From Promethearchaeia archaeon (GTDB lineage Archaea; Asgardarchaeota; Lokiarchaeia; Sigyniarchaeales; SOKP01): DNA of 64,000 bases. Shown here piece after piece: positions 8,812 through 17,834 of the stretch. The notes beneath the pieces were generated by a model. The model saw nothing but the letters and a program-made list of their open reading frames with translations. It was not told the origin of the DNA and did not search any database. A program made the position numbers and the translations under genes. The stretch is from assembly GCA_029856145.1 (NCBI GenBank), contig JAHQWK010000004.1:62001-126000 (forward strand), in the 5' to 3' direction. Each line of letters opens with the position of its first letter. Position 1 is the first letter of the stretch.

Positions 8812-10059
8812 ATGGAAATCACTGATAATTTAAAGAAACTATTTAAGAAAGATAATTGGAAATTAGCTGTTCTTGTCTTATGGCTTCTCGTTGGTGTAAG
8901 TATAATTCAATTTCTTCCATTAGTAGGTATAATTATTTTTTTACCTTACCTTACGTTTTTGATGTTTCTATTTTTACTTTCGCTTGGTACGAAAAAAAAT
9001 ATTATGGAATATCAATTATGGAAAATAGCTTTATTGTTAGTAGTGTCCTTACCCCTTTTATTATTACTCGCAATTATTCTCATTGTTTTATTCGCTTTTT
9101 CGATAATATCATATTTTTTCTTTACTTCTTGGTTTATTTTATACGCATGTTATTTAATGGGGATTGGTATAGAAAAAAAATTATTCAAATATCCAAGATC
9201 AAGAACCTTTATTAGAACACTCCTATTTTTTGGAGGTATAGCAGGTTCATTATTATTATTATATTTATTCATAATTGGCCCAACATTATTTGATTTTTCT
9301 CTTATCTCAACAGTGGAAGTTCCTCTTTTTCTAAACCTTGCTTATGTAGTGGTAGGGAGTGTGATTATTGGACTAGCAATTTTTGGCATAATTCTCATGT
9401 TTAAAAAAATTTTTAATGCGTGGTTGGGTATATTTTTTATTCTTGTTGCGGGTTACACTCTATTTTTAGTTGTGAAGATATTTCTAGGTCTTGATGAGGA
9501 AATAAATACTATCCCTTCAATTTGGACTAATATTGGGATGTTAATAGTAGATTTAGTTATTATACTTTACTCTTTAAGCACCCTTATGGGAAAAAACGCC
9601 GAATTTCTAGCAAAAAGGTTTAAACGTATGGGAATCGATACAGCAATAATTTGGCTAATTTTCTCGAAAGTTTCATATGAATTCATTCATCACTTTCCTT
9701 ACACTGTATTTGAGCAAATAAACATTCCATGGATCCAAGCTCTTACTGATTTAAATAATGATATTATTAATCTCGCTAAAAATGTAGCAGTTCTGGCGTT
9801 TTTTATAGTCCTTTTATTAGTGATAGGAATATATGAGATTAGAAAATATACTAGACAACAGAAAGAGTTGATAAAAGATGTCCATTATGAAGTAAAAGAA
9901 CTTATATCGCCACAACCTACGTTTGAAAAACCTCAACCGATTACTGAAGAACCTCATCCTGTTATTGAGGAACCTAAAATAACAGAAGACGACGACGTAA
10001 TAACATATCAAGAAGAAGAAATTAATGAAGACAATAATAAGGAAACAGATTTAGGTTAA
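8812..10059 (+). CDS. Polytopic membrane protein with acidic Pro-rich tail
   Basis: I do not recognise this 415-residue protein. About nine or ten hydrophobic helices occupy residues 15-355. The cytoplasmic-type tail from residue 360 to the end is highly charged, with an imperfect repeat built on the unit EKPQPITEEPHPVIEEPK and an acidic finish (EDDDVITYQEEEI). The tail could be a flexible binding segment. No transport or enzyme motif is visible. It stands alone with its own promoter. Confidence 0.7.
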   Translation: MEITDNLKKLFKKDNWKLAVLVLWLLVGVSIIQFLPLVGIIIFLPYLTFLMFLFLLSLGTKKNIMEYQLWKIALLLVVSLPLLLLLAIILIVLFAFSIISYFFFTSWFILYACYLMGIGIEKKLFKYPRSRTFIRTLLFFGGIAGSLLLLYLFIIGPTLFDFSLISTVEVPLFLNLAYVVVGSVIIGLAIFGIILMFKKIFNAWLGIFFILVAGYTLFLVVKIFLGLDEEINTIPSIWTNIGMLIVDLVIILYSLSTLMGKNAEFLAKRFKRMGIDTAIIWLIFSKVSYEFIHHFPYTVFEQINIPWIQALTDLNNDIINLAKNVAVLAFFIVLLLVIGIYEIRKYTRQQKELIKDVHYEVKELISPQPTFEKPQPITEEPHPVIEEPKITEDDDVITYQEEEINEDNNKETDLG

Positions 10060-10221
10060 TTAAATAATTAAATCTCTTTATTATTTTCAAAAACTCTTTT
10101 TTTGTATTTGAAGTAGAATTTCAACATAAATTAAAAATTTCTCATAGATTAATAGTTTAATAATTAGTTTTATTAACCAATAATTCAAAAAGTGTCATAC
10201 TTAATCTAATTAGTGTTTGAT

Positions 10222-10740
10222 ATGAGTAATTATGAAACCAGCTCTGAAGAAATCTTTCTTAAGAAATTTGAAAAATTATCGTTAAAGATTGAACAGTTAA
10301 CAGATGAAATTTCAAAAATGAAAACAAAATTAGATAAGAATTATAAGGTTAATCGAACATTTGGATTGAAATCTGTTAGAAATTCTGAACCATTAGAATT
10401 CGCTAAGGATGTCATGGGGATCGGAAGTCCTACTAAAAGATATTTATTATCTCTAAGAGCAATTACCGAAGAATGGAAAGGAAGAAAAAATGATATCTTA
10501 ATTACAATAAGACAACAAGAAAAAGAAACACAAATGGATTTAAAATCTCTTGGAATTAGGATTCCAATTAATGATATTAAAAATATTCGTGTTCTTGCAA
10601 AACAAATTCTCTCATTATTGTATATATCATGCGAATTACGTGGATTGGCCATCAATGAGATTCTAAGGGAAATAATAACTGAGATAAATAATGACGGACA
10701 CAAAATGGTTCAAGAGATAAAACAAAAAATGGTATTTTAA
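10222..10740 (+). CDS. Small helical protein of unknown function
   Basis: An open frame of 172 codons from ATG 10222; a GTG at 10213 would add three residues (MFD). The first 45 residues form a short coiled coil (FLKKFEKLSLKIEQLTDEI). The remainder is alpha-helical and soluble with conserved-looking stretches FAKDVMGIGSPTKRYLL and AKQILSLLYISCELRGLA. Composition and codon use match the neighbours, so it is probably a real gene. Nothing around it suggests a role. Confidence 0.65.
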   Translation: MSNYETSSEEIFLKKFEKLSLKIEQLTDEISKMKTKLDKNYKVNRTFGLKSVRNSEPLEFAKDVMGIGSPTKRYLLSLRAITEEWKGRKNDILITIRQQEKETQMDLKSLGIRIPINDIKNIRVLAKQILSLLYISCELRGLAINEILREIITEINNDGHKMVQEIKQKMVF

Positions 10741-10968
10741 GATTTCTTCAGTATTTTATTACGTATTCATCTTTCCTGCTAAAGAAAAACTAAAACAACC
10801 TCTATAAATTTTATGAAAAATTTCGTGAAACAAGAATTTCACGATCTAAAAATTTAGTATGTGAGCTCTTTAGATTTAGAGTTTTAAAAACCAAAAATAA
10901 TATATTTAGTTCAATTTAAATGATCAATCATTAGAAATTAAATTAAAAAAATACCAGAGTTAGAAAAA

Positions 10969-11760
10969 ATGGAATATGAAGAAATAATTTTTGAGAAAAA
11001 AGATAAAATTGCCCGTATAACAATCAATCGCCCTCAACGTTATAACGCTTGTAATTTACGCGCAGTCCATGAATTAATTGACGCGTTCGACCAATGTTGG
11101 GATAATAAAATTGGTGTTGTTGTTTTTACAGGATTAGGAGAAAAGGCTTTTTGTACCGGCGGTGATCAAAGTACACGAGAAGTAGGAGGTTACACAGGAG
11201 AGTATATGTTACCATTGGAAGTCGGTTGGCAACGAGTGACTCTTCTAATCCGTACTTTACCTAAACCTGTTATTGCTAGAGTAAATGGATATGCAATTGG
11301 AGGAGGACATGTATGGCATGTTAATTGCGATTTAAGTATCGCTGCGGAACATGCACAATTTGGACAAGCAGGACCCCGCGTTGGGTCATTTGATCCGGGA
11401 TATGGAACAGGAGATTTAATGCGTGCCGTAGGTGTGAAACGTGCTAAAGAAATATGGTATCTATGCCGTAGATACACAGCTCAACAAGCTTTACAAATGG
11501 GGCTTGTAAATGCTGTTGTCCCGTATGAGAAGTTAGATGAAGAAATAGATCAATGGTGTCAAGAATTGTTAGAAAAGAGTCCAACTGCTCTTAAAATGTT
11601 GAAATATGCATTTTTAGCCGAAACTGATGGAGTAACGGGCATTACACAATTAGGAGTTGGTGGTTTATCTATGTATTATGGCACCGAGGAAGCAGTTGAA
11701 GGAAAGAATGCATTTATCGAAAAGCGAAAACCAAATTTTAATCAATTTAGGGAAGAATGA
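10969..11760 (+). CDS. Crotonase-family hydrolase, BadI/MenB-like
   Basis: The 263-residue protein is a full-length enoyl-CoA hydratase/isomerase family member. It resembles 2-ketocyclohexanecarboxyl-CoA hydrolase (BadI) more than plain hydratases: GEKAFCTGGDQSTRE, KPVIARVNGYAIGGGHVW, GQAGPRVGSFDPGYGTG, RAKEIWYLCRRYTAQQA and EKRKPNF at the end. BadI opens the ring of 2-ketocyclohexanecarboxyl-CoA; MenB, its closest relative, closes the naphthoate ring of menaquinone. The two crotonase oxyanion-hole regions are present. No men or bad neighbours occur, although an SDR dehydrogenase lies 3 kb downstream. The exact CoA substrate is inferred. Confidence 0.85.
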   Translation: MEYEEIIFEKKDKIARITINRPQRYNACNLRAVHELIDAFDQCWDNKIGVVVFTGLGEKAFCTGGDQSTREVGGYTGEYMLPLEVGWQRVTLLIRTLPKPVIARVNGYAIGGGHVWHVNCDLSIAAEHAQFGQAGPRVGSFDPGYGTGDLMRAVGVKRAKEIWYLCRRYTAQQALQMGLVNAVVPYEKLDEEIDQWCQELLEKSPTALKMLKYAFLAETDGVTGITQLGVGGLSMYYGTEEAVEGKNAFIEKRKPNFNQFREE

Positions 11761-11764
11761 GGAT

Positions 11765-13537
11765 TTAGTGAGGATTAAGTAAATTTTCTCTTTTATTTAC
11801 TAAAATTAACTTATCCTCTTCAAGGATTATTCTATCTTTATTTAAAGGGCTAAAATTATAAGTGATTTTCATTACATTAACAATAAAATTTCCAAAGAGT
11901 TTTAATTTCAACGTGTTAAATAAGTCATTAATCATTTGTAGGTCTTCAGGAATTGAAACCCCCAAAAATGGATTTAAGAATAAATATAATGCTGCACTTA
12001 ATATTATACCAATAATCATGCTTATAGTGCTATTATAGGGAAATCCCCACATAATTAAAAAGAGAATTACTAAGTTTGGGATTAATCTATAGATTTTAAA
12101 ATTATAATTAATTTCAAGCTTTCTTTTGAGTTGAATTAAAATATATGGTAAAAGAAATAGTGAAGAAATTAACATTACAATTCCAATACCTAAGATTCCG
12201 TAAAAAAAGATAAAAAGTGGAGAAGTTGCTATTATTATTAGGAGAGTTATTGTGAAGCCTTTTGCTGCTAAACCAGCATTTCCTGATCCAATTAAAGCAT
12301 TACCAAATAAAGTGGAGTACCCATAAAGAAATTGACCTGTAATAATCAAGATAAATAAGATTTGAGCCATAACAAAAAAATCCCAATTAAAAACTGTACC
12401 CTCTATAAAAAAATCCTTGTGTAAATAAAATAATAATTCCCCTGATAAAGCTACCATTGCTGTTAAGAATCCTAATGCTAAAATGCTTGAGATTCGTGTA
12501 GAAGCGTTGATTGATTCTTCAACAGTTTCATGACATTCCTTAACACATGCCTCAGCAATTTCAATATTCAGGGGAGCTGAATAATATAGAATAACAGATT
12601 TAACCGCTCCATAAGCCATTAAAACAGTCAATAAACTCAAGCTTAATGCTTGATATGAAGGATCACTAAAAATAGCTAAATATATAGCAGCAATAAAGAA
12701 TAAGATATCTTCAAAAAATTTTGAATTTTGAATATTTGTTATCATAGAATATAAAGAATTTTTCATATATATCAGAATTTGATGATCTTCAATAAGTTCT
12801 CTAATTTCAGGAGAAGCTTTTTTTCTCATATTACGAGATCTCAAACTAGATTTAATTATCCCATAGATTGAATAAGGAGCTAACCTTTTAAAGAAATATA
12901 TTAACAGAATTAATGTAATAATATTAAAAAATGGATAAAACGCAAACCAAAATGGATTTAGACTATTTGAGATAAAAATGAACGCGAAAAGTAAAATAAA
13001 TATTCCATTAAAAATTGATGTGAAAGCAATTATATCGTATCTATTTTTAATTTCTAATCCAATTTGAAAAACAAAAGTACTATATATCAAAAATGAAGAA
13101 AAACCAGAAGCAAAAATGCATTCTCTTAATAAAGTATTTGTTAAAAAAAACCCAAACACAAAAGGAGTAGCTATCATCCCCAAACCTAATCCAATTCCAA
13201 TTAAGAATAATAACTTTGAATATGTCGTGGCTTTTAATTGTCCAAGTTCTTCATTAATAACAAATGCTGCTTTAATTTCTGCTATAAAGTATCGAGAAAT
13301 CCCAATTCCTATTAGTCCTACGATCCCATTTATTGCAGTTGTTAAACCAAAATATTTTAATCCCTCCCAACTTGTCCCTAAAATGATAAAAATCCAAATA
13401 CAACTAGCATTTATTAATGAGAAAAACATATAGAGAGACCCGGATGTGACTACACGTGAACTGCCCTCATGTTCAAAAAATTTCTGATCTCGTTTAAAAT
13501 CAATTTGGACCTTTTCTTTTTCTGGTGAATTTCCCAT
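11765..13537 (-). CDS. Polysaccharide/lipid-linked oligosaccharide flippase (MOP superfamily)
   Basis: The 590-residue protein has about fourteen hydrophobic helices in the pattern of Wzx-type or MATE/MVF exporters. After a hydrophilic N-terminus of about 30 residues comes SSRVVTSGSLYMFFSLINAS, then the family-like LKYFGLTTAINGIVGLIGIG, and later YGYSTLFGNALIGSGNAGLA. Such proteins move lipid-linked sugars across the membrane. A 60-residue extension follows the last helix, which is longer than in typical members. It is convergent with the crotonase gene, 4 bases apart. Glycosyltransferases at the left end of the window may feed it, but they are not in its operon. Confidence 0.72.
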   Translation of the reverse strand: MGNSPEKEKVQIDFKRDQKFFEHEGSSRVVTSGSLYMFFSLINASCIWIFIILGTSWEGLKYFGLTTAINGIVGLIGIGISRYFIAEIKAAFVINEELGQLKATTYSKLLFLIGIGLGLGMIATPFVFGFFLTNTLLRECIFASGFSSFLIYSTFVFQIGLEIKNRYDIIAFTSIFNGIFILLFAFIFISNSLNPFWFAFYPFFNIITLILLIYFFKRLAPYSIYGIIKSSLRSRNMRKKASPEIRELIEDHQILIYMKNSLYSMITNIQNSKFFEDILFFIAAIYLAIFSDPSYQALSLSLLTVLMAYGAVKSVILYYSAPLNIEIAEACVKECHETVEESINASTRISSILALGFLTAMVALSGELLFYLHKDFFIEGTVFNWDFFVMAQILFILIITGQFLYGYSTLFGNALIGSGNAGLAAKGFTITLLIIIATSPLFIFFYGILGIGIVMLISSLFLLPYILIQLKRKLEINYNFKIYRLIPNLVILFLIMWGFPYNSTISMIIGIILSAALYLFLNPFLGVSIPEDLQMINDLFNTLKLKLFGNFIVNVMKITYNFSPLNKDRIILEEDKLILVNKRENLLNPH

Positions 13538-13723
13538 AAATCACGAGCTTTCTCAAAAATGATTATAGATATTGAATTAAAGAATTATAAAAAAGTTTTA
13601 GTTAATAAAATAACAATCGAAAAGTAAAGAGCTATACTAATTTATTCATCACATAATAATAGACATTTTTATGATTAATTATATATTCAACATAATTAAT
13701 TGAAAGTAATTTAATATGTTAAA

Positions 13724-13897
13724 ATGAGTGAAGAAGAACTTATTTGCGAGAATTGTGGGGAAAATACATCAGGAAAGATATATGAATGTGTGGATTGCTA
13801 TAATCCATTATGCGATGAGTGCGCTAACATTTGTAAAAATTGCGGAGAATATTTATGTGATGGGTGTTACCACGATCATAAGAATAACTGCAGTTAA
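13724..13897 (+). CDS. 57-residue Cys-rich zinc-finger protein
   Basis: A small gene from ATG 13724 to TAA 13897. It carries regularly spaced Cys pairs: CENC, CVDC, CDEC, CKNC, then LCDGC with HDH and a final Cys. That is the spacing of a B-box or TRASH-like double zinc site. The stop codon is directly followed by the ATG of the DUF123 gene, so the two are translated together. Function may be protein or nucleic-acid binding; this is inferred only from the zinc ligands. Confidence 0.7.
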   Translation: MSEEELICENCGENTSGKIYECVDCYNPLCDECANICKNCGEYLCDGCYHDHKNNCS

Positions 13898-14308
13898 ATG
13901 AAAGGATCTTATATTTTAGTTGTTTTTATAGAAAATGATATTCAACTCATAGTTGGGGCTCTCGGGAAAATTATATTCAATAAAGGATTCTATTTTTATG
14001 TAGGATCGGCTATGGGAAATTATGGTTCATCAACATTATTGAACCGAGCAAAAAGACATCTTTTAAGTAAGAAAGAAAAAAGTATTCATTGGCATATAGA
14101 TTATCTGCTTGCAAGTATTCACTCCTTGATAATAAAAATTTATTTAATTCCTTCAATTGAAACATTAGAATGTACAATTGCTCAAGAATTATCTAAAATT
14201 AGTGATAATTCTATGAACAACTTTGGCTCCTCAGATTGTCAGTGTATAAGCCATTTATTCTATTTTAAAAATTTAGATTACTTTGATGAGAATTTATCAA
14301 ACATATAA
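13898..14308 (+). CDS. DUF123 GIY-YIG-like nuclease-fold protein
   Basis: The 136-residue protein matches the DUF123 family: opening GSYILVVFIEN, then IVGALGKIIFNKGFYFYVGS, LLNRAKRHL, HWHIDYLL, and the C-terminal GSSDCQCISHLFYF. The GIY-YIG core is represented by FYFYVGS and the Arg-containing helix. In other organisms this domain can be fused to endonuclease III, suggesting DNA repair, but its activity is not settled. It starts with no gap after the zinc-finger gene. Its last 12 bases overlap the convergent membrane-protein gene. Confidence 0.85.
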   Translation: MKGSYILVVFIENDIQLIVGALGKIIFNKGFYFYVGSAMGNYGSSTLLNRAKRHLLSKKEKSIHWHIDYLLASIHSLIIKIYLIPSIETLECTIAQELSKISDNSMNNFGSSDCQCISHLFYFKNLDYFDENLSNI

Positions 14309-14797
14309 ACAAATCAAAAAGGATAAAACTCCTATTATTATTAATTCATTTATTACTCCATATTTTTTATATGTGAAATCTGGAAGCCAAAAAAATATAT
14401 TATTCCGAATCCAATCCGCAATTTTATGGAAAAGATACTTTTTATTCCATTCGGATCCGGGATTCTTTCTTTTTTTCCTATTTTGAATAGGTCTTAAAAT
14501 AAACCAATCTATTATATCTGGTAAATTTACAGCTAACATCGCTAGCCAGAATGGAATAAAAAATATAATAACTATTGCTATGGACGCAGAATATATAATT
14601 ACATGCCAAATAATCCAAAATTTATCCTTCTTCATTGCTTCTGGTGTGTGGTATGTTAATTTAGATAAAGCATCTGAGAGGAAATGAGAAAAGAAAGCAA
14701 AAACAATTGTAAATATCACATTTATTGGATATAAAAAATAACTGAAACATAGTATCTGAATAAGAATCGCCGTAAGATTATGAGTAATTGATTCCAT
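14297..14797 (-). CDS. Membrane protein, DUF457/YdjM-like (tentative)
   Basis: A 166-residue protein with four hydrophobic segments. It has HNLTA at the N-terminus, HFLSDALSKLTYHTP in the second quarter and NLPDIIDW in the third. His and Asp residues next to membrane helices in this order recall the DUF457 'membrane-bound metal-dependent hydrolase' family, but the match is weak. The tail is basic (QNRKKRKNPGSEW) then hydrophobic. It converges on and overlaps the DUF123 gene by 12 bases. Confidence 0.6.
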   Translation of the reverse strand: MESITHNLTAILIQILCFSYFLYPINVIFTIVFAFFSHFLSDALSKLTYHTPEAMKKDKFWIIWHVIIYSASIAIVIIFFIPFWLAMLAVNLPDIIDWFILRPIQNRKKRKNPGSEWNKKYLFHKIADWIRNNIFFWLPDFTYKKYGVINELIIIGVLSFLICLYV

Positions 14798-14961
14798 GCA
14801 TATCCCCTATAAATTCAATGAAAATATCATATACTTTACAAGAAAATAATAAATATAAAAATCCTTAAGTTTAGAAATAATTTTTTATTAGTACATATTA
14901 TTTAGCACATAAAATATAGAACTAAAAAAAAAAATTATAATTTATAAGAGGGAAAAATATT

Positions 14962-15906
14962 ATGGGAATGTTAGATGGTAAAGTAGCAATAATTACTGGA
15001 GCTGGTCGGGGTTTAGGGCGGGAAGAAGCTTTAGCATTGGCCAGAGAAGGATGTAATTTAATAATTAACGATTTGGGGGCTGGATTTGATGGTAGTGGGC
15101 AACCCACTAAGATTGCTGATGAAGTAGCTGAAGAATGTAAAAAATTGGGAGTTAAGGCTGTTGGAAATTATGATTCTGTTACGGATTTCAATAAAGCTAA
15201 GGCAATTATTGATCAAGCAGTTTCTGAATTTGGGAAACTAGACATTTTAGTGAATAATGCAGGAATTCTCCGAGATCGAATGCTTTTTAACATGACAGAA
15301 AAAGAATTTGATGATGTTATAGCAGTACATCTAAAAGGTACTTTTAACATGACTCGTCATGCATCTGCATATTTTAGAGAACAAGGAAAGGCAGATCCAA
15401 GCTTGAAAAATTTTGGAACTATAATCAATACTGCTTCAGATGCTGGTTTACTAGGAAATGTGGGTCAATCAAATTATGGTGCTGCTAAAGCAGGAATTGC
15501 GGCATTTAGCGTCATCTCAGCGATGGAATTAAAAAAATATGCCACAGTTAATTGCGTAGTACCTATTGCTCGAACACGACTTACAACTGATGCTACTCCA
15601 AAAATGGCGGACACCATGAGTAAAACAGATGAATCTGGTTTTGATGTTTTTAATCCTGCGAATTTTGCTCCAATGATAGTATTTTTGGCATCAGATAAAG
15701 CAAGAAGAATAACAGGGGAAGTATTTAGAATTGCTGGAGATAAATGTTGGGTTTACCAAGGATGGCACGCAGTTAATATGGTCGATAACGGTGGTAAACG
15801 ATGGACTCCTCAAATCCTAGCTGAAAGAGTTAAAAGCGAATTAATGAAAGGATTGCCTCGAAAAGAAACCCTTATGGATGCAGTTGGGCTCTTAATTAAA
15901 ATGTAA
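14962..15906 (+). CDS. Short-chain dehydrogenase, MFE-2-like 3-hydroxyacyl-CoA type
   Basis: This 314-residue NAD(P)-dependent oxidoreductase shows the Rossmann motif ITGAGRGLGREEAL near residue 12, NNAG near residue 105, and the catalytic Ser (NTASDAG) plus YxxxK (NYGAAKAG). The insertion INDLGAGFDGSGQ after the second strand is typical of the dehydrogenase domain of peroxisomal multifunctional enzyme type 2 and related 3-hydroxyacyl-CoA dehydrogenases. A role in acyl-CoA oxidation or a related pathway is likely, perhaps with the crotonase gene upstream. A GAGGGA site precedes the ATG. A T-rich tract ends the transcript. Confidence 0.88.
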   Translation: MGMLDGKVAIITGAGRGLGREEALALAREGCNLIINDLGAGFDGSGQPTKIADEVAEECKKLGVKAVGNYDSVTDFNKAKAIIDQAVSEFGKLDILVNNAGILRDRMLFNMTEKEFDDVIAVHLKGTFNMTRHASAYFREQGKADPSLKNFGTIINTASDAGLLGNVGQSNYGAAKAGIAAFSVISAMELKKYATVNCVVPIARTRLTTDATPKMADTMSKTDESGFDVFNPANFAPMIVFLASDKARRITGEVFRIAGDKCWVYQGWHAVNMVDNGGKRWTPQILAERVKSELMKGLPRKETLMDAVGLLIKM

Positions 15907-15911
15907 TCTTA

Positions 15912-15934
15912 TTTTATTTTTTTTATCTTTTTTT
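15912..15934 (+). terminator. T-rich archaeal terminator
   Basis: Three T runs in 23 bases follow the SDR stop codon directly, with no hairpin, as expected for intrinsic archaeal termination. Confidence 0.5.
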
Positions 15935-16076
15935 AAATAACTTGTCTAATAGTTCTAAAAAGTTTTTAATAATTTAAGTAGAATTTAAGATATAAAGGAA
16001 GAAATTTGCATTGTAAATGCAATTATATTAGCTTTGGGAACATTAGAAGAATTTAATGCTTATTTGCTTTAATTTC

Positions 16077-16355
16077 TCACTCAAGGCTATCAGCAATATC
16101 CTTAAAAATTTGATAAATTAGCATAACTATTTTATCAAAATCCTCTTCAGGCATATCAGAACTGTTGTTTTTCAACATATTTAAGAGATATTCTAATTTA
16201 TCTAAAGCTTTTTTAAGATGATCCATTTCATCCCTGTTTTTTGCTTCTTTAAAACGTTTCCTTAGAAAAATTATCTCACTAATTAACATACTTGTTAATT
16301 TCTCTTTTCTTGATTGAATGAACTCATTATATTGCCATATAATTGATTTACTCAT
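16077..16355 (-). CDS. Small helical protein of unknown function
   Basis: The 92-residue product is predicted all-helical and charged. Its middle (FLRKRFKEAKNRDEMDHL) and end (EEDFDKIVMLIYQIFKDIAD) look like a two- or three-helix bundle. The ATG at 16355 has a GAGGTTAA site just upstream. I do not recognise a family. The codon use resembles that of established neighbours. Confidence 0.6.
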   Translation of the reverse strand: MSKSIIWQYNEFIQSRKEKLTSMLISEIIFLRKRFKEAKNRDEMDHLKKALDKLEYLLNMLKNNSSDMPEEDFDKIVMLIYQIFKDIADSLE

Positions 16356-16521
16356 TTTATTAACCTCAATTATTTATTTTAATTCTAATTAGAATGAGAA
16401 ATTCAAGAAATTAATTTCTTTTAGAGTCCAATTGTTGAGTAAAATATCAGTTCCCAAAAAAAAAGAAGTTAAATTAACCCCAAATCACTTGAAAGCATAG
16501 ATTAAATGAATTTTATAAAAT

Positions 16522-16989
16522 TTAATCTTCAATTAAATCTTTAAAGAAATCATCGTCATAATGCTTTTCTGGACGTTCTTCTTTTACCTCTTTATACATG
16601 AAGTAAACACATATAATTACTCCAATCAAGAACCCAACAAACACTCCAGAAATAAGACCGCCTAGGAGATATCCCAAGAAATAAGAAGAATCCAGGAGTA
16701 AAATCTGATATAAGCTAATAAAAAATGCAGATATAATTCCTCCAACAATCCCTATTATTACACCATATTTTAAAATTGATTGATCTGGTTGTCGTGTTTT
16801 TATAAAATAATATACACCAAAAACAGTTCCTAATGAAAATTGCAGATCAGCAAAAAGAAAGAAACCTGGCCAAATAAACCCTAATACTATAACTGATATA
16901 ATAGAAATTATTATATAAGCTATTACAGTAACCACAACAGAAATCGTTATACCTCTAAAGATATTCTTATATTTTGCTTCTTCTAACAA
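16522..16989 (-). CDS. Four-helix membrane protein of unknown function
   Basis: The 155-residue protein has four hydrophobic helices. The two central ones are rich in Gly (VGGIISAF, GGLISGVFVGFLIG), and the C-terminal tail is charged (KEVKEERPEKHYDDDFFKDL). The start is TTG at 16989, with GAGG 8 bases upstream. No family is recognisable. The same strand carries a small ORF just upstream, which may be co-transcribed. Confidence 0.6.
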   Translation of the reverse strand: MLEEAKYKNIFRGITISVVVTVIAYIIISIISVIVLGFIWPGFFLFADLQFSLGTVFGVYYFIKTRQPDQSILKYGVIIGIVGGIISAFFISLYQILLLDSSYFLGYLLGGLISGVFVGFLIGVIICVYFMYKEVKEERPEKHYDDDFFKDLIED

Positions 16990-17020
16990 ATTATTTTCCT
17001 CTATAAAAATCGAAATAAAT

Positions 17021-17227
17021 TTAGATAATAAAAATCCAATAACTTAAGAAAGTTATTGTTCTTTTTTTAATTTGTTTGTCTCGGGTAAATCTTTTCCTTT
17101 TGTTATAGCTTTTGTAATAATTTTTTTTTGCAATGAAATAATCACTAAGAACTTCAAAAGATTCTTTAATTACTTTCTTGGCTTTATCGACCTCTTTACC
17201 CATAAAACTCACACTTAAATAAGACAT
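17021..17227 (-). CDS. Small basic ORF, possibly frameshifted
   Basis: The open frame gives 68 residues from ATG 17227. The first 35 residues look protein-like (MGKEVDKAKKVIKESFEVL), but the rest becomes Tyr/Lys/Arg-rich and ends in an odd hydrophobic tail. A run of nine A (minus strand; nine T at 17121-17129) sits at the change. Removing one A yields AKKIITKAITKGKDLPETN and a stop near 17055, a more typical hydrophilic C-terminus. Either the ORF is short and frameshifted in this sequence, or the given frame is real. Confidence 0.35.
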   Translation of the reverse strand: MSYLSVSFMGKEVDKAKKVIKESFEVLSDYFIAKKNYYKSYNKRKRFTRDKQIKKRTITFLSYWIFII

Positions 17228-17412
17228 ATTTTAAATAAATTTCCTCATAATTTCGGCTGAAAAGCTATAATAAATAAATTAACAATTTGTCTATCATCAC
17301 CTTCTTTATAATGCCAAGATATGATATTTTCCATTAGATCATATCTTCTTTTTCATTTTTTTTTATTATTACAAATTAGGAAAAATTAGCTTTTTTAAGC
17401 AAGATTACTATA

Positions 17413-17420
17413 CTTAAATA
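17413..17420 (+). promoter_or_regulatory. TATA-like box A for the Roadblock gene
   Basis: CTTAAATA lies 30 bases before the ATG at 17451. This predicts a leader of fewer than 10 bases. Confidence 0.4.
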
Positions 17421-17450
17421 GATAAATAATATAAAAATAGATTGAGTTAG

Positions 17451-17804
17451 ATGAGTGAAAGAATAACTGAAATTCTCGATAGTTTGAAGGCGATAAAAGG
17501 GGTTCATGGAGCAGCCCTAATTGAGAAATTTGGATTAATAAAAGGAAGTGCATTACCAGGATGGGTAGATCCTGAGGCAGTGGCGGCGATGGTTACTCTG
17601 ATTCTTAAAGCTAGCCAAAGAGCAACTAAAGAGTTAGAACAAGGTCAATTTTACAGTGCAATTATCGAATCTGAAAAAGGTAAAATACTTTTTAGTGAAA
17701 TTAAAGGAAATATTTTGACTATAATCACAACTCGTGAAGCAAAATTAGGCATAATTAATTTAAAATTAGACGCTGCTAGTACAGCACTTGATACATTGAT
17801 TTAA
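17451..17804 (+). CDS. Roadblock/LC7 domain protein
   Basis: A single-domain protein of 117 residues. It opens with the long helix of the Roadblock fold (ITEILDSLKAIKGVHGAALI), followed by the first strands, the second helix (PEAVAAMVTLILKASQRATK), and the last three strands (FYSAIIESEKGKILFSEI, ILTIITTREAKLGIINLKL). Roadblock proteins dimerise and in bacteria and Asgard archaea often act with MglA/Arf-type GTPases as regulators or scaffolds. A candidate partner GTPase lies at 33544-34158. This gene stands alone with its own promoter and a T-rich end. Confidence 0.85.
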   Translation: MSERITEILDSLKAIKGVHGAALIEKFGLIKGSALPGWVDPEAVAAMVTLILKASQRATKELEQGQFYSAIIESEKGKILFSEIKGNILTIITTREAKLGIINLKLDAASTALDTLI

Positions 17805-17821
17805 TTTTTTTATTCTTTTTT
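17805..17821. terminator. Shared T-rich region between convergent genes
   Basis: Two T runs directly after the Roadblock stop can end that transcript. The convergent gatB stop lies 14 bases further on. Confidence 0.4.
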
Positions 17822-17834
17822 AAAAACATTCTTA

